This document shows, piece by piece, positions 14,889 through 22,798 of a stretch of DNA of 25,450 bases (the stretch's first letter is position 1; every line of letters starts with the position of its first letter). The notes under the pieces were generated by a model that saw only the letters and a program-made list of their open reading frames with translations, was not told where the DNA came from and searched no databases. A program made the position numbers and the translations under genes. The DNA is from Lachnospiraceae bacterium (GTDB lineage Bacteria > Bacillota_A > Clostridia > Lachnospirales > Lachnospiraceae). Location of the stretch: assembly GCA_016291475.1 (NCBI GenBank), contig JAEEXJ010000045.1:1-25450 (forward strand), written 5' to 3'.

Positions 14889-16982
14889 TTATTCTGTTAT
14901 ATTACCTTCTGCAACCTTCTGTGCTCTTGCTGCAACTTCAGCTTCCTGAACATCCGAAGGAGCCTGTTCATATCTGGCAAATTCGAAGGAGTAATCACCC
15001 ATACCTGCGGTCATGGATCTGATAATGGTTCCATATCCGAAGAGTGAACTCTCGGGAATCTCAGCTTCGATGAGAGTCTTTCCGTTTCCGGCAGGATTCA
15101 TACCGAGTACTCTTCCGCGTCTCTTATTAAGATCGCCCATTACATCACCGGTATTCTCATCGGGAGTGGTTACTTTAAGAGTCATAATAGGCTCGAGAAG
15201 AACGGGTTTAGCCTTCATGAAGCCATCTCTGAATGCCATGGATGCGGCAGTCTTAAATGCCATTTCGGAGGAGTCAACGGGATGATAGGATCCGTCATAG
15301 AGCACTGCCTTTACACCGATTACGGGATAAGCCGCAAGAGGTCCTCTGGTTACGGATTCCGCGATACCCTTTTCAACAGCAGGGAAAAAGTTCTTGGGAA
15401 CGGCGCCGCCTACGACTTCCTGCTCAAAGATATAAGGAGTCTCAGCATCTTCGCTGGGACTGAACTTCATCTTAACGTGTCCGTACTGTCCGTGTCCGCC
15501 GGTCTGTTTCTTATACTTAGCCTCTACATCGGCAGTTCCTCTGATGGTCTCTCTGTATGCAACCTTGGGAGTCGAAAGATCGATAACGACCTTGTACTCA
15601 TTCTCAAGCCTGGACTTGATGATCTCAAGATGCATATCACCCATACCGTAGAGGAGTGTCTGATGATTCTCCGCATCATTTACATTCTTCATGGTAAGGT
15701 CTTCGTGTCCGATCTTCTGAAGAGCCTGAGATATCTTATCGATATCTGCCTTATCCTTGGGCTTATATCTCATGAAGGTGTAAGGCTTGGATATATCAAA
15801 CATACCGAACTTGATGGGCATAGCCTTTGTTGAAAGGCTGTTTCCGGTACGAGCCTGGGAAAGTTTTGCAAGCGCACCCAGGTCACCGGCATGAAGTTCG
15901 GGTACTTCGATGGGCTTATTTCCCTGAAGTACATATAACTTACCGATCTTCTCTTCAACATCCTTGTCGATATTGTAGATAAGGTCATCGGTCTTAAGAA
16001 CACCCGAGTTAACCTTGATAAGGCTGTACTTTCCGATGAAGGGATCAACCAGAGTCTTCCATACGTAGGCTGATTTAGCCTTGGAGAAATCATAGTCACA
16101 ATTGTAGATCTCACCGGTCTTGGTAGCGATACCTGCAACCTTTCTTACATCAGGTCCCGGGAAGTACTTGATGACGTCATCAAGAAGTGCGTATGCACCC
16201 TTGCATGTTATGGATGAACCCATGGTTACGGGAACGATGCTTCCGTCACAGATATTCGCCCTGAGAGCCGCTCTGATCTCAGCATCGGAAAACTTCTCGC
16301 CCGAGAAATACCTATCCATCATCTCTTCGGAAGTCTCTGCAACCGCTTCCATAAGAGATTCTCTGTACTGCTCAAGATAAGGTTTGCTGTAATCGGGAAC
16401 TTCGGTAGGAACTACATCCTTACCCTGCCACAACTGTCCCTGCTCGGATACGATATTAACGTAACCTACAAGTTCCTCATCCTTTCTTATGGGAAGGTGG
16501 AATGGAGCAATCTTCTTGCCGTAAAGTCCGATAAGATCTTCAACAACCTGACGATAAGATGCTGTATCAACATCCATGTTGGATACATATATGATTCTGG
16601 GAAGCTTATACTTCTCACAAAGATCCCAGGCTTTTCTTGTTCCGACTTCAACACCGCTTCTTCCGTTTACAACGATGATTGCTGCACCTGCTGCGGATAC
16701 TGCTTCTTCAACTTCTCCGACGAAATCAAAATAACCCGGAGTGTCAATGATATTTATCTTATGATCCTCCCACTCAACGGGAATTACGGATGCAGAAATC
16801 GAGAAACCTCTTTTCTGTTCTTCTTTGCCGTAATCGCTGAGAGTATTTCCGTCTGCCACGGTCCCCATTCGGGAAGTAAGACCTGTAATGTAACCGAAGC
16901 TCTCTGCAAGAGTAGTCTTGCCGCTTCCTCCGTGACCGAGTAAAACAACGTTGCGGATCTTGTCTGTGGTATAAACTTTCAT
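14889..16982 (-). CDS. EF-G-like translational GTPase (EF-G paralogue, FusA2-type)
   Basis: This 697-residue protein has the full EF-G architecture: an N-terminal GTPase domain, a beta-barrel, and C-terminal domains with TGGHGQYGHV in domain IV. It is the divergent paralogue rather than canonical fusA. G1 is GHGGSGKT (16-23) in place of AHIDAGKT, G2 is RGFSI (58-62) in place of RGITI, and G3 is DTPGYFDF (80-87), where Tyr84 replaces the GTPase-activating His. G4 is SNMD (134-137) instead of NKMD, which is unusual. Paralogues of this kind in other bacteria have been linked to translation under starvation and to weak or absent ribosome-dependent GTPase activity. The start is set at 16982 by AGGAGG five nt upstream. 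An in-frame start at 17012 lacks a ribosome site. The gene has its own promoter and a strong hairpin after it. Confidence 0.9.
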   Translation of the reverse strand: MKVYTTDKIRNVVLLGHGGSGKTTLAESFGYITGLTSRMGTVADGNTLSDYGKEEQKRGFSISASVIPVEWEDHKINIIDTPGYFDFVGEVEEAVSAAGAAIIVVNGRSGVEVGTRKAWDLCEKYKLPRIIYVSNMDVDTASYRQVVEDLIGLYGKKIAPFHLPIRKDEELVGYVNIVSEQGQLWQGKDVVPTEVPDYSKPYLEQYRESLMEAVAETSEEMMDRYFSGEKFSDAEIRAALRANICDGSIVPVTMGSSITCKGAYALLDDVIKYFPGPDVRKVAGIATKTGEIYNCDYDFSKAKSAYVWKTLVDPFIGKYSLIKVNSGVLKTDDLIYNIDKDVEEKIGKLYVLQGNKPIEVPELHAGDLGALAKLSQARTGNSLSTKAMPIKFGMFDISKPYTFMRYKPKDKADIDKISQALQKIGHEDLTMKNVNDAENHQTLLYGMGDMHLEIIKSRLENEYKVVIDLSTPKVAYRETIRGTADVEAKYKKQTGGHGQYGHVKMKFSPSEDAETPYIFEQEVVGGAVPKNFFPAVEKGIAESVTRGPLAAYPVIGVKAVLYDGSYHPVDSSEMAFKTAASMAFRDGFMKAKPVLLEPIMTLKVTTPDENTGDVMGDLNKRRGRVLGMNPAGNGKTLIEAEIPESSLFGYGTIIRSMTAGMGDYSFEFARYEQAPSDVQEAEVAARAQKVAEGNITE

Positions 16983-16987
16983 GAGGA

Positions 16988-16993
16988 CCTCCT
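16988..16993 (-). promoter_or_regulatory. Ribosome binding site fixing the EF-G-like start
   Basis: A perfect AGGAGG lies 5 nt before ATG at 16982, followed by MKVYTTDKIR, which matches the usual N-terminus of the family. This rules out the upstream in-frame start, whose ten extra residues would be encoded across this site. Confidence 0.85.
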
Positions 16994-17020
16994 GAAATTG
17001 GTATTTGTGCAAATTTTACA

Positions 17021-17035
17021 AATATTCTGAAAATT
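17021..17035 (-). promoter_or_regulatory. CodY-box-like palindrome in the leader of the EF-G-like gene
   Basis: The minus strand reads AATTTTCAGAATATT, which matches the published CodY consensus AATTTTCWGAAAATT at 14 of 15 positions. It begins about 13 nt downstream of the predicted transcription start, a position where a bound repressor would block elongation or promoter clearance. CodY senses branched-chain amino acids and GTP. The region is AT-rich, so a chance match is possible. A separate 7-bp dyad (TATTTGT/ACAAATA, 17002-17024) partly overlaps it. Confidence 0.45.
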
Positions 17036-17054
17036 TATAGAATCGCACAGACAT

Positions 17055-17083
17055 ATTTTACAGTAAATCAGCTTTTGTATCAA
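17055..17083 (-). promoter_or_regulatory. Predicted sigma-A-type promoter of the EF-G-like gene
   Basis: TTGATA (-35, 17083-17078), a 17-bp spacer, then TAAAAT (-10, 17060-17055) on the minus strand: a near-consensus promoter. The start would be near 17048, with a leader of about 66 nt holding the CodY-like box and AGGAGG. The -35 box directly abuts the inverted repeat 17082-17099. Confidence 0.7.
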
Positions 17084-17099
17084 CACTAAATAGTGCATA
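17082..17099 (-). promoter_or_regulatory. Operator-like inverted repeat upstream of the EF-G-like promoter (copy 2)
   Basis: The minus strand reads TATGCACTATTTAGTGTT, with the dyad CACTA-TT-TAGTG. It matches copy 1 (14800-14819) across both half-sites and both flanks, differing only by two bases in the centre. It touches the first two bases of the -35 box, whereas copy 1 is 5-6 nt away from its -35. Confidence 0.45.
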
Positions 17100-17121
17100 A
17101 ATTATTAGACTAATAATTTAT
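17097..17121. terminator. AT-only hairpin after the lipoprotein gene (weak terminator candidate)
   Basis: A perfect 11-bp inverted repeat, ATAAATTATTA / GAC / TAATAATTTAT, lies 7 nt downstream of the lipoprotein stop. All stem pairs are A-T, so it is much weaker than a normal intrinsic terminator. It is the only candidate between that gene and the next promoter. Confidence 0.35.
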
Positions 17122-17128
17122 AGACAAT

Positions 17129-18256
17129 TCATGTTTCTTCGTTTCCTTCAATCTCCCAGATATAATATTTGTCATAAGACCCATCGAACATTACCATAGC
17201 ATCATAATCTCTAACATGGAAACCATAATACATTGTTGGGAATTCAATCCCCGCATCATCTTTTGATGTAACAAAACCTTTAGTTTCGAAAACTATTGTA
17301 AAGAAATCTTCATCATGAAATGATAAACCATGGTCACCAAACTCAGAAGGAAAATCTTGTCCAAACGTTCCCATAATATAATATTCGGCTTCATCTCTTG
17401 TACTTCCAAACTCAGGATTTGCATATACTTGTTCATATGCTTCCTCACCATTATAAATGGTATAAGTTCCGTAAGCATAATCAGTAGATCTGTTATCCGG
17501 ATCAGCATATATAAAGAAACTATCGGCATCAGCAAATTCAACTGCTCTATCCGTAGTTTTGTCATAAAATGACACGCCTTCAAATGAAAAAATCTCTTCT
17601 TCACTGACCGGGTCAGGAGCAGAAATTATTTCATATCCCTGCTCGTAATAATAAGATAATGAATTGTCATGCTCGAAATCAAAAGTAGCCGTATCAACTA
17701 CTTCGCGAATATCAAGAGGTACAGTTTCATCCTCAGAATATGCAACACTGAACACAAAAAAATACATTTCTTCGGGAAGGATCAAAAGGTCAGCATCATG
17801 ATAAAACTCTGCACCATCAGGGCTTTGTTGTTTGAGACGCAATCTGCTGATCGTAGCTTCACGTCCATCCGCTGTTGTATATGGTTCCTCCCCTTCCAAA
17901 ACGTTAGCATATACAATACTGTCAGATTCTCGAATATCTTTGAGCACATATGCAAAATAATTTTGTTCGCTTGCGTATTCAGAGTATGTCCCATACATAA
18001 GAACCCCATACAAAATAGAGGATCCCGGATAAACGAAAAGAGAATACTCGCTTGACACAGGAGTCCAGGATTCACCGACTCTATATGAAACGTAGTCATA
18101 AGTAACACCAGCAACAAGATCATTATCAATGATCGGCTCATTAACTGCGGAAAGAGAATTCATAAAGGAACACCCTGTCAATCCGAACAGTTGAATGCAG
18201 ATCATTAAAATGCATAATAAAACAGTTCTTTTCTTACAGCCAATACGATAATTCAT
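17129..18256 (-). CDS. Hypothetical lipoprotein of unknown function
   Basis: A 375-residue secreted protein with a type II signal peptide: basic MNYRIGCKKR, a hydrophobic stretch at 11-25 and the lipobox LTGC with the lipidated Cys at 29. The mature part is very acidic and rich in Tyr, Asp, Glu and Phe, with no membrane segment and no motif I recognise. It would sit on the outer face of the cytoplasmic membrane. AGAGGG lies about 9 nt before the ATG. The gene is flanked by hairpins on both sides (17097-17121 and 18291-18318), so it is probably transcribed alone. Its DNA is visibly richer in A+T than its neighbours, with more A/T-ending codons, which may mean recent acquisition or low expression. 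Confidence 0.8.
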   Translation of the reverse strand: MNYRIGCKKRTVLLCILMICIQLFGLTGCSFMNSLSAVNEPIIDNDLVAGVTYDYVSYRVGESWTPVSSEYSLFVYPGSSILYGVLMYGTYSEYASEQNYFAYVLKDIRESDSIVYANVLEGEEPYTTADGREATISRLRLKQQSPDGAEFYHDADLLILPEEMYFFVFSVAYSEDETVPLDIREVVDTATFDFEHDNSLSYYYEQGYEIISAPDPVSEEEIFSFEGVSFYDKTTDRAVEFADADSFFIYADPDNRSTDYAYGTYTIYNGEEAYEQVYANPEFGSTRDEAEYYIMGTFGQDFPSEFGDHGLSFHDEDFFTIVFETKGFVTSKDDAGIEFPTMYYGFHVRDYDAMVMFDGSYDKYYIWEIEGNEET

Positions 18257-18290
18257 AACACAGCCCTCTTAAAACATGTTGATATAACAA

Positions 18291-18318
18291 TTGGGAGCTT
18301 GAAAGAACAAGCTCCCAA
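18291..18318 (-). terminator. Hairpin terminator after tyrA
   Basis: TTGGGAGCTTG / AAAGAA / CAAGCTCCCAA forms a perfect 11-bp stem with a 6-nt loop, about 50 nt after the tyrA stop. On the minus strand it is followed by the moderately T-rich TTGTTATAT. It would end the pheST-to-tyrA transcript before the lipoprotein gene. Confidence 0.7.
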
Positions 18319-18366
18319 CAAAATATGATTATGCTGTATTTTTATACATATATCAAGTATATATCC

Positions 18367-19455
18367 TCAGATTCCATGCAGGATATATCCCTTGCCCTGA
18401 AGTATCTCCGCAGCCTTTGCCTTGGATGCTTCATCCCAGAAACCAACTGTCATATCACCGCCGATATATTCGCGGTTATGCTGAATTCCGATGTTCTTGA
18501 TGTTGATTCCGTTAACCGCAAGGATCGTAGCAACCGATGCAATGGCGCCGGGTTCATCGGAAATATCAATTGAGAATTTATGAGAGTCCTTAATCGGACC
18601 CGCACTCAAAGTGTTAAAGGAATTCCTGTAAGTTCCGGCATCATCGAAAAGATCCGAAATATAATCACCGTCAGCCTCATCCACCTTCTCTCTAATCTCG
18701 GAAAGTCTGTCAATCAAATCTCCCAATAATCCGGAGATGTTTACCTCATTGGACAGGCATATCTCTTTCCACATTGCGGGTGATGAAGAAGCGACTCTTG
18801 TAATGTCTTTAAAGCCGCCTGCAGCTACAGTCTTCATAAGTCCGTCGCTGTAATCATTATTTTTAACAAGTTCAACAAGTGCGGCTGCTGCAAGATGAGG
18901 AATATGGCTTACTCCGGCAACGATCCTGTCATGCTTTTCAGCATCCATTATAATAGGGATGGCTCCTGCCTGCTGCGCGATATCCCTTATTACTTCCGCC
19001 TTTTTATCTTCCTCATCAAAAGGAGTGATGATGTAATACGCATTTCTGTACAGATCCTTGGAAGATGCGATATAGCCTGTTCTCTCGGAACCGGCCATGG
19101 GATGACCGCCTACAAAATGATCCTTAAGTCCTGCATCCTCAGCTGCCTTCATGATGGAACATTTAACGGAGCTCACATCGGTCACGATCGTATTATCACC
19201 GACAAAAGGCGCAAGCGTCTTAAGTGCTTCAGCGTTTGTGATAACGGGAAGGCATAAAAAGATCACATCGCAATCCCTGAATCCTTCTCCTATCTCATGA
19301 AGTGCGATATCAACAACTCCATCCGATATTGCATCTTCAAGTGCCTTGGGGCTTCTGTTATATGCAACTATGACATTCTCTGGATTACAGCTTTTAAGAG
19401 CCCTTGCAAGGGATCCTCCGATAAGTCCGAGTCCTATAAATCCGTATTTACTCAT
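18367..19455 (-). CDS. tyrA: Prephenate dehydrogenase with C-terminal ACT domain
   Basis: This 362-residue cytosolic enzyme oxidatively decarboxylates prephenate to 4-hydroxyphenylpyruvate in tyrosine synthesis. The NAD(P)-binding site is GLGLIGGS (8-15). Catalytic and substrate-binding motifs follow: DVSSVK (93-98), GGHPMAGSE (116-124, H118), SHIPH (183-187) and DITRVAS (217-223, R220). Residues about 293-362 form an ACT domain (ISDEPGAIASV...VNGINIKNI), which in this family usually mediates feedback control by tyrosine. There is no fused chorismate mutase. The start overlaps the VanZ-like stop by 4 nt (ATGA). It is the last gene of the operon and is followed by the hairpin at 18291-18318. 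Confidence 0.96.
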   Translation of the reverse strand: MSKYGFIGLGLIGGSLARALKSCNPENVIVAYNRSPKALEDAISDGVVDIALHEIGEGFRDCDVIFLCLPVITNAEALKTLAPFVGDNTIVTDVSSVKCSIMKAAEDAGLKDHFVGGHPMAGSERTGYIASSKDLYRNAYYIITPFDEEDKKAEVIRDIAQQAGAIPIIMDAEKHDRIVAGVSHIPHLAAAALVELVKNNDYSDGLMKTVAAGGFKDITRVASSSPAMWKEICLSNEVNISGLLGDLIDRLSEIREKVDEADGDYISDLFDDAGTYRNSFNTLSAGPIKDSHKFSIDISDEPGAIASVATILAVNGINIKNIGIQHNREYIGGDMTVGFWDEASKAKAAEILQGKGYILHGI

Positions 19456-19979
19456 CTGTTCTTCTTCCGGTCTTTAATAATGTATATGATAAAACAAAAC
19501 ACTGCGCTTCCGAATGTGTCCAGCAACACGTCCCAAACGGAAGCGTATCTTCCCGGCACAAAATACTGATGAAATTCATCAAGCCCTGCCAAGATAAAAA
19601 CTGTAATGATACAGTTTATATAAAGAGTGCGGCCTTTTCCGCCGCTTATTCTGTACTCCCTGATAACAGGCAAAAAACATCCCGTAAAAAGAAGCCCCAG
19701 CACACCGTATTCGGTAAAGTGACCGAGCTTTCTCAACGGATGCTCAAAGTAACCCGCAAGAGTTAATAGATCCGATGCATCATGTTCCGAAAAAGAATAC
19801 AGAAATTTAGCAATCCCTTCGGCAATCCCAAAGCTTAATGAGCCCGATGTATCCGCATCCTGTGCGGAAAACCTTGTTATTACAAGACAATAGAAAAAAA
19901 GTGCAAGCATAAAGAAAATCGCGCATCGCACTTTTTTCCCTTTGGGAGCAGATTTAAGAACTTTAAAATACTTTCTCAC
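19452..19979 (-). CDS. VanZ-like membrane protein
   Basis: A 175-residue integral membrane protein with four hydrophobic segments (about 19-35, 89-105, 119-134 and 157-168). It has the VanZ-family signature: FSAQDADTSG (37-46), RKLGHFTEYGVLG (83-95) and DEFHQYFVPGR followed by DVLLDTFG (134-157). VanZ of the vanA cluster gives low-level teicoplanin resistance, but chromosomal VanZ-like proteins like this one are widespread and of unknown role, so no resistance should be inferred. The start is GTG at 19979, overlapping the PilZ gene stop as GTGA. The gene also overlaps tyrA by 4 nt. This suggests translational coupling across all three genes. Confidence 0.9.
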   Translation of the reverse strand: MRKYFKVLKSAPKGKKVRCAIFFMLALFFYCLVITRFSAQDADTSGSLSFGIAEGIAKFLYSFSEHDASDLLTLAGYFEHPLRKLGHFTEYGVLGLLFTGCFLPVIREYRISGGKGRTLYINCIITVFILAGLDEFHQYFVPGRYASVWDVLLDTFGSAVFCFIIYIIKDRKKNR

Positions 19980-20317
19980 TGCTGATTCATATTGGTAACA
20001 GTCTGATATGTGGCGATTCTCTGAGCTTCCATCTCGGGAAGACCTACAAAAGAGGATCCGTAGATATATCCGTCATCAGTCTTCTCGATCCTAACGATCT
20101 CAAGGAAAGTATGCAGAACTTCCTTGGTCCAGATCTCAAGAAAACTTTCGTAAACGGCACCGATCTCAAGAGCTTTATTACAGGTAAAGCCTACACCGCC
20201 CTTCGATACGTCGGTGATATTGATGGATACTTCTTCACCGGCTTCATTGGAATCAAGTCTCTTGATCATGAGCTTTGATGTCATTTCGGATCTCTGTGAA
20301 TGTCTCTTTTCCTCCAT
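19976..20317 (-). CDS. PilZ-domain protein (c-di-GMP receptor candidate)
   Basis: A 113-residue soluble single-domain protein. It has both c-di-GMP-binding motifs of PilZ domains: RxxxR as RHSQR (R5, R9) and [DN]xSxxG as DVSKGG (D36, S38, G41), followed by the expected beta-barrel pattern. With both motifs intact it should bind c-di-GMP. The effector partner is unknown. A perfect AGGAGG (20328-20323) lies 5 nt before the ATG and overlaps the queA stop codon TAG, so queA termination and PilZ initiation are closely linked. It overlaps the VanZ-like gene by 4 nt, and one of these neighbours could be its output. Confidence 0.9.
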   Translation of the reverse strand: MEEKRHSQRSEMTSKLMIKRLDSNEAGEEVSINITDVSKGGVGFTCNKALEIGAVYESFLEIWTKEVLHTFLEIVRIEKTDDGYIYGSSFVGLPEMEAQRIATYQTVTNMNQQ

Positions 20318-20326
20318 GTGTACCTC

Positions 20327-21376
20327 CTAGATAAATAAACATGCATCGCCGAAACTAAAGAATCTGTACCTTTCGCGCACTGCTTCCTCATATGCAGCAA
20401 GAACTTTTTCTCTTCCTGCAAATGCGGAAACAAGCATAACAAGAGTAGATTCGGGAAGGTGAAAATTGGTGATAAGTCCTTCCATTATCTTAAACTCATA
20501 TCCCGGATAAATAAATATATCTGTGTCCCCGGATCCGGGCTTTACTTCGTAACCTGTGCCGTCAGCTTTTCTGACAGCGCTGCTTTCGACTGTCCTGCAG
20601 CTTGTGGTGCCTACACATATAACTCTCCCGCCCGCAGCCTTGGTATCATTGATGATCTTAGCTGTTTCGGGAGTAACTTCATAACTCTCTGTATGCATCT
20701 TGTGATCGGTGATCACATCTTCTTTAACGGGCCTGAATGTTCCGAGACCTACATGAAGAGTTACATACGCAAGCTTAACACCTTTTGCCTCAAGCTCTTT
20801 TAATAGCTCGGGAGTAAAATGAAGTCCCGCGGTGGGAGCCGCTGCAGATCCGTCAAACTTGGCATAAACCGTATTGTATCTGGTAGGATCTGCAAGCTTA
20901 TGTGTGATGTACGGAGGAAGAGGCATCTCTCCAAGCTTGTCGAGTACCTCTTCGAATATTCCGTCAAATTCAAATCGTACTATCCTGTTTCCGCCTTCGA
21001 TGACATCAAGGATCTCAGCCTTTAAAAGTCCATCGCCGAAAACAAGTCTTTGACCGGGTTTACAGCTCTTGCCCGGCCTTACCAATGTCTCCCAGTCAGT
21101 TCCCAAAATTCTTTTCAAAAGAAGGAGCTCTACGGCACCGCCTGTCTTTTCTCTCTGTCCGAGAAGTCTCGCGGGAATGACCTTGGTGTTATTAAGAACA
21201 AGGCAGTCACCCGGATTAATGTATTCAATTATATCTTTGAAAATCTTATGAGTATATTCCCCGGTCTCTCTGTTCACAACAAGGAGCCTCGATGAAGATC
21301 TGTCTTCAAGCGGATCCTGGGCGATCAGTTCCTTGGGAAGATCATAATAATAATCCGATCTGCGAAGTTCGCTCAT
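20327..21376 (-). CDS. queA: S-adenosylmethionine:tRNA ribosyltransferase-isomerase
   Basis: This 349-residue cytosolic enzyme transfers and isomerises the ribosyl group of S-adenosylmethionine onto preQ1 at the tRNA wobble position, forming epoxyqueuosine. Recognisable segments are [15 protein letters not shown] near the N-terminus, [10 protein letters not shown] (62-71), GLHFTPELL and [10 protein letters not shown] in the middle, and [17 protein letters not shown] at 305-321. The length is typical. tgt and other queuosine genes are not in the window. The ATG follows the M18 aminopeptidase stop by only 3 nt and lacks a good ribosome site, suggesting coupling to that gene. The PilZ start is 9 nt downstream of its stop. 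Confidence 0.97.
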   Translation of the reverse strand: MSELRRSDYYYDLPKELIAQDPLEDRSSSRLLVVNRETGEYTHKIFKDIIEYINPGDCLVLNNTKVIPARLLGQREKTGGAVELLLLKRILGTDWETLVRPGKSCKPGQRLVFGDGLLKAEILDVIEGGNRIVRFEFDGIFEEVLDKLGEMPLPPYITHKLADPTRYNTVYAKFDGSAAAPTAGLHFTPELLKELEAKGVKLAYVTLHVGLGTFRPVKEDVITDHKMHTESYEVTPETAKIINDTKAAGGRVICVGTTSCRTVESSAVRKADGTGYEVKPGSGDTDIFIYPGYEFKIMEGLITNFHLPESTLVMLVSAFAGREKVLAAYEEAVRERYRFFSFGDACLFI

Positions 21377-21379
21377 AAT

Positions 21380-22798
21380 TTATAAATCCATGCCTTTGCA
21401 AAATGCGATATAGCCCTTGTATGCCTCATAAACGTCAGCCTTTGAAGTGGCTTCCCAGGGTGAGTGCATGTTAAGAACCGCAACACCGCAGTCGATAACA
21501 TTCATTCCGTAAAGTGCAAGAATATATGCGATGGTTCCGCCGCCGCCCAGATCAACTCTTCCGAGTTCGGCAAACTGATAAGAGATCTTAGCGTCTTCAT
21601 AAACCTTACGTATAGCAGCCACATACTCGGCATTCGCATCGTTTGATCCGCTCTTTCCGCGGGAGCCTGTGAATTTGTTGAAAACAACACCGCCGCCGAG
21701 GAATGAAGCATTCTTTTTCTCGAACGCAGATTCATAATTGGGATCTACAGCTGCGGATACATCGCTTGAAAGCATGCAGCTTCTTGCGAGTGCTCTCTTA
21801 AGATCGATCTCTGTTTTATATTCACCGCAAAGGTTCATAACCTCAGCTACCGCATTTTCAAAGAACTTACTTCTCATACCGGTAGCACCGACCGATCCGA
21901 TCTCCTCTTTGTCGACAAGGATTGTACAAACAGTTCTGTCGCAAGCGGGAAGATCGAGCATAGCTCTGAGTGAGGTATATGCACACACTCTGTCGTCCTG
22001 ACCGTATGAAAGGATCATGCTTCTGTCAAATCCGGCCTCTCTTGCTCTTCCTGCGGGAACAACCTCAAGTTCTGCGGATATGAAATCCTTCTCTTCAAAT
22101 CCGTACTGGTCTTTAAGAATCTGAAGAATTGCCTTCTTTACAGGCTCCTTCTCATCCTTCTTATCCTTAGTCTTAACATCGTTGCCGAAAACAATGGGCT
22201 TATTTCCAACGATGATGTCGAGGTCTTCGCCCTCAACGACCTTGGATGCTTTCTTTTCCATCTGCTCCTGAGCAAGATGGATAAGAAGATCGGATACAAA
22301 GAATACGGGATCGTCGGGATCCTCACCGACATTTATCTCAACAGTGGTTCCGTCTGTCTTAACTACCACACCGTGGATAGCAAGAGGAAGTGCAACGTAC
22401 TGATACTTCTTGATACCTCCATAGTAGTGGGTATCAAGAATGGCAAAATCATCTTTCTCATAAAGGGGATTCTGCTTAACATCCATTCTGGGGCTGTCGA
22501 TGTGAGCTCCGAGAATATTGATACCCTCAGAGAAAGGCTTCTTACCGATCTTAAACATAACCACGGACTTGTTCATCCATACGGAATATACCTTATCTCC
22601 CGCCTTAAGTTTCTTTCCTTTGCCAATGAGAGTCTCGAGTTCAACATAGCCGTTTGCTTCAGCCATGTTAACAATCTCATCCACACATTCTCTTTCGGTC
22701 TTACCGTTAGAGAGAAAGTCAATGTATTCTGCATTGATAGCTTCGAGCTTCTTAAGCTCAGCCTGAGAATACTTCTTCCATACCTTATCGTATTCCAT
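21380..22798 (-). CDS. M18-family zinc aminopeptidase
   Basis: A 472-residue metallopeptidase of the M18 (aspartyl aminopeptidase / aminopeptidase I) family, which removes N-terminal residues from peptides in the cytosol as a large tetrahedral oligomer. Metal and catalytic motifs are present in order: GAHIDSPRMD (H99), DTHYYGG, GQDDR (266-270), VDKEEIGSVGATG (295-307), SSDVSAAVDPNY (344-355) and NMHSPWE (H445). There is no signal peptide. AAGGAG lies 8 nt before the ATG. The gene follows pheT after 71 nt and precedes queA by 3 nt. Its role with neighbouring translation genes is probably amino acid recycling, by inference. The exact substrate preference cannot be read from the sequence. Confidence 0.94.
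   Translation of the reverse strand: MEYDKVWKKYSQAELKKLEAINAEYIDFLSNGKTERECVDEIVNMAEANGYVELETLIGKGKKLKAGDKVYSVWMNKSVVMFKIGKKPFSEGINILGAHIDSPRMDVKQNPLYEKDDFAILDTHYYGGIKKYQYVALPLAIHGVVVKTDGTTVEINVGEDPDDPVFFVSDLLIHLAQEQMEKKASKVVEGEDLDIIVGNKPIVFGNDVKTKDKKDEKEPVKKAILQILKDQYGFEEKDFISAELEVVPAGRAREAGFDRSMILSYGQDDRVCAYTSLRAMLDLPACDRTVCTILVDKEEIGSVGATGMRSKFFENAVAEVMNLCGEYKTEIDLKRALARSCMLSSDVSAAVDPNYESAFEKKNASFLGGGVVFNKFTGSRGKSGSNDANAEYVAAIRKVYEDAKISYQFAELGRVDLGGGGTIAYILALYGMNVIDCGVAVLNMHSPWEATSKADVYEAYKGYIAFCKGMDL

Noticed and set aside
15282..15833. Plus-strand open frame of 183 codons antisense to the EF-G-like gene
   Set aside because: It lies wholly inside conserved EF-G domains and shows no recognisable protein.
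16983..17012. Longer start for the EF-G-like gene
   Set aside because: A perfect AGGAGG lies 5 nt before ATG 16982, and the family N-terminus begins there. The longer form would translate through that site.
18270..18313. Promoter for the lipoprotein gene (TTGTTC-N17-TTATAT on the minus strand)
   Set aside because: Both boxes are poor matches and the -35 lies in the loop of the tyrA terminator. The gene needs a promoter, but this one is not convincing.
19452..19979. Glycopeptide resistance call for the VanZ-like gene
   Set aside because: No vanHAX, vanRS or vanY genes are present, and stand-alone VanZ-like proteins are common in susceptible Clostridia.
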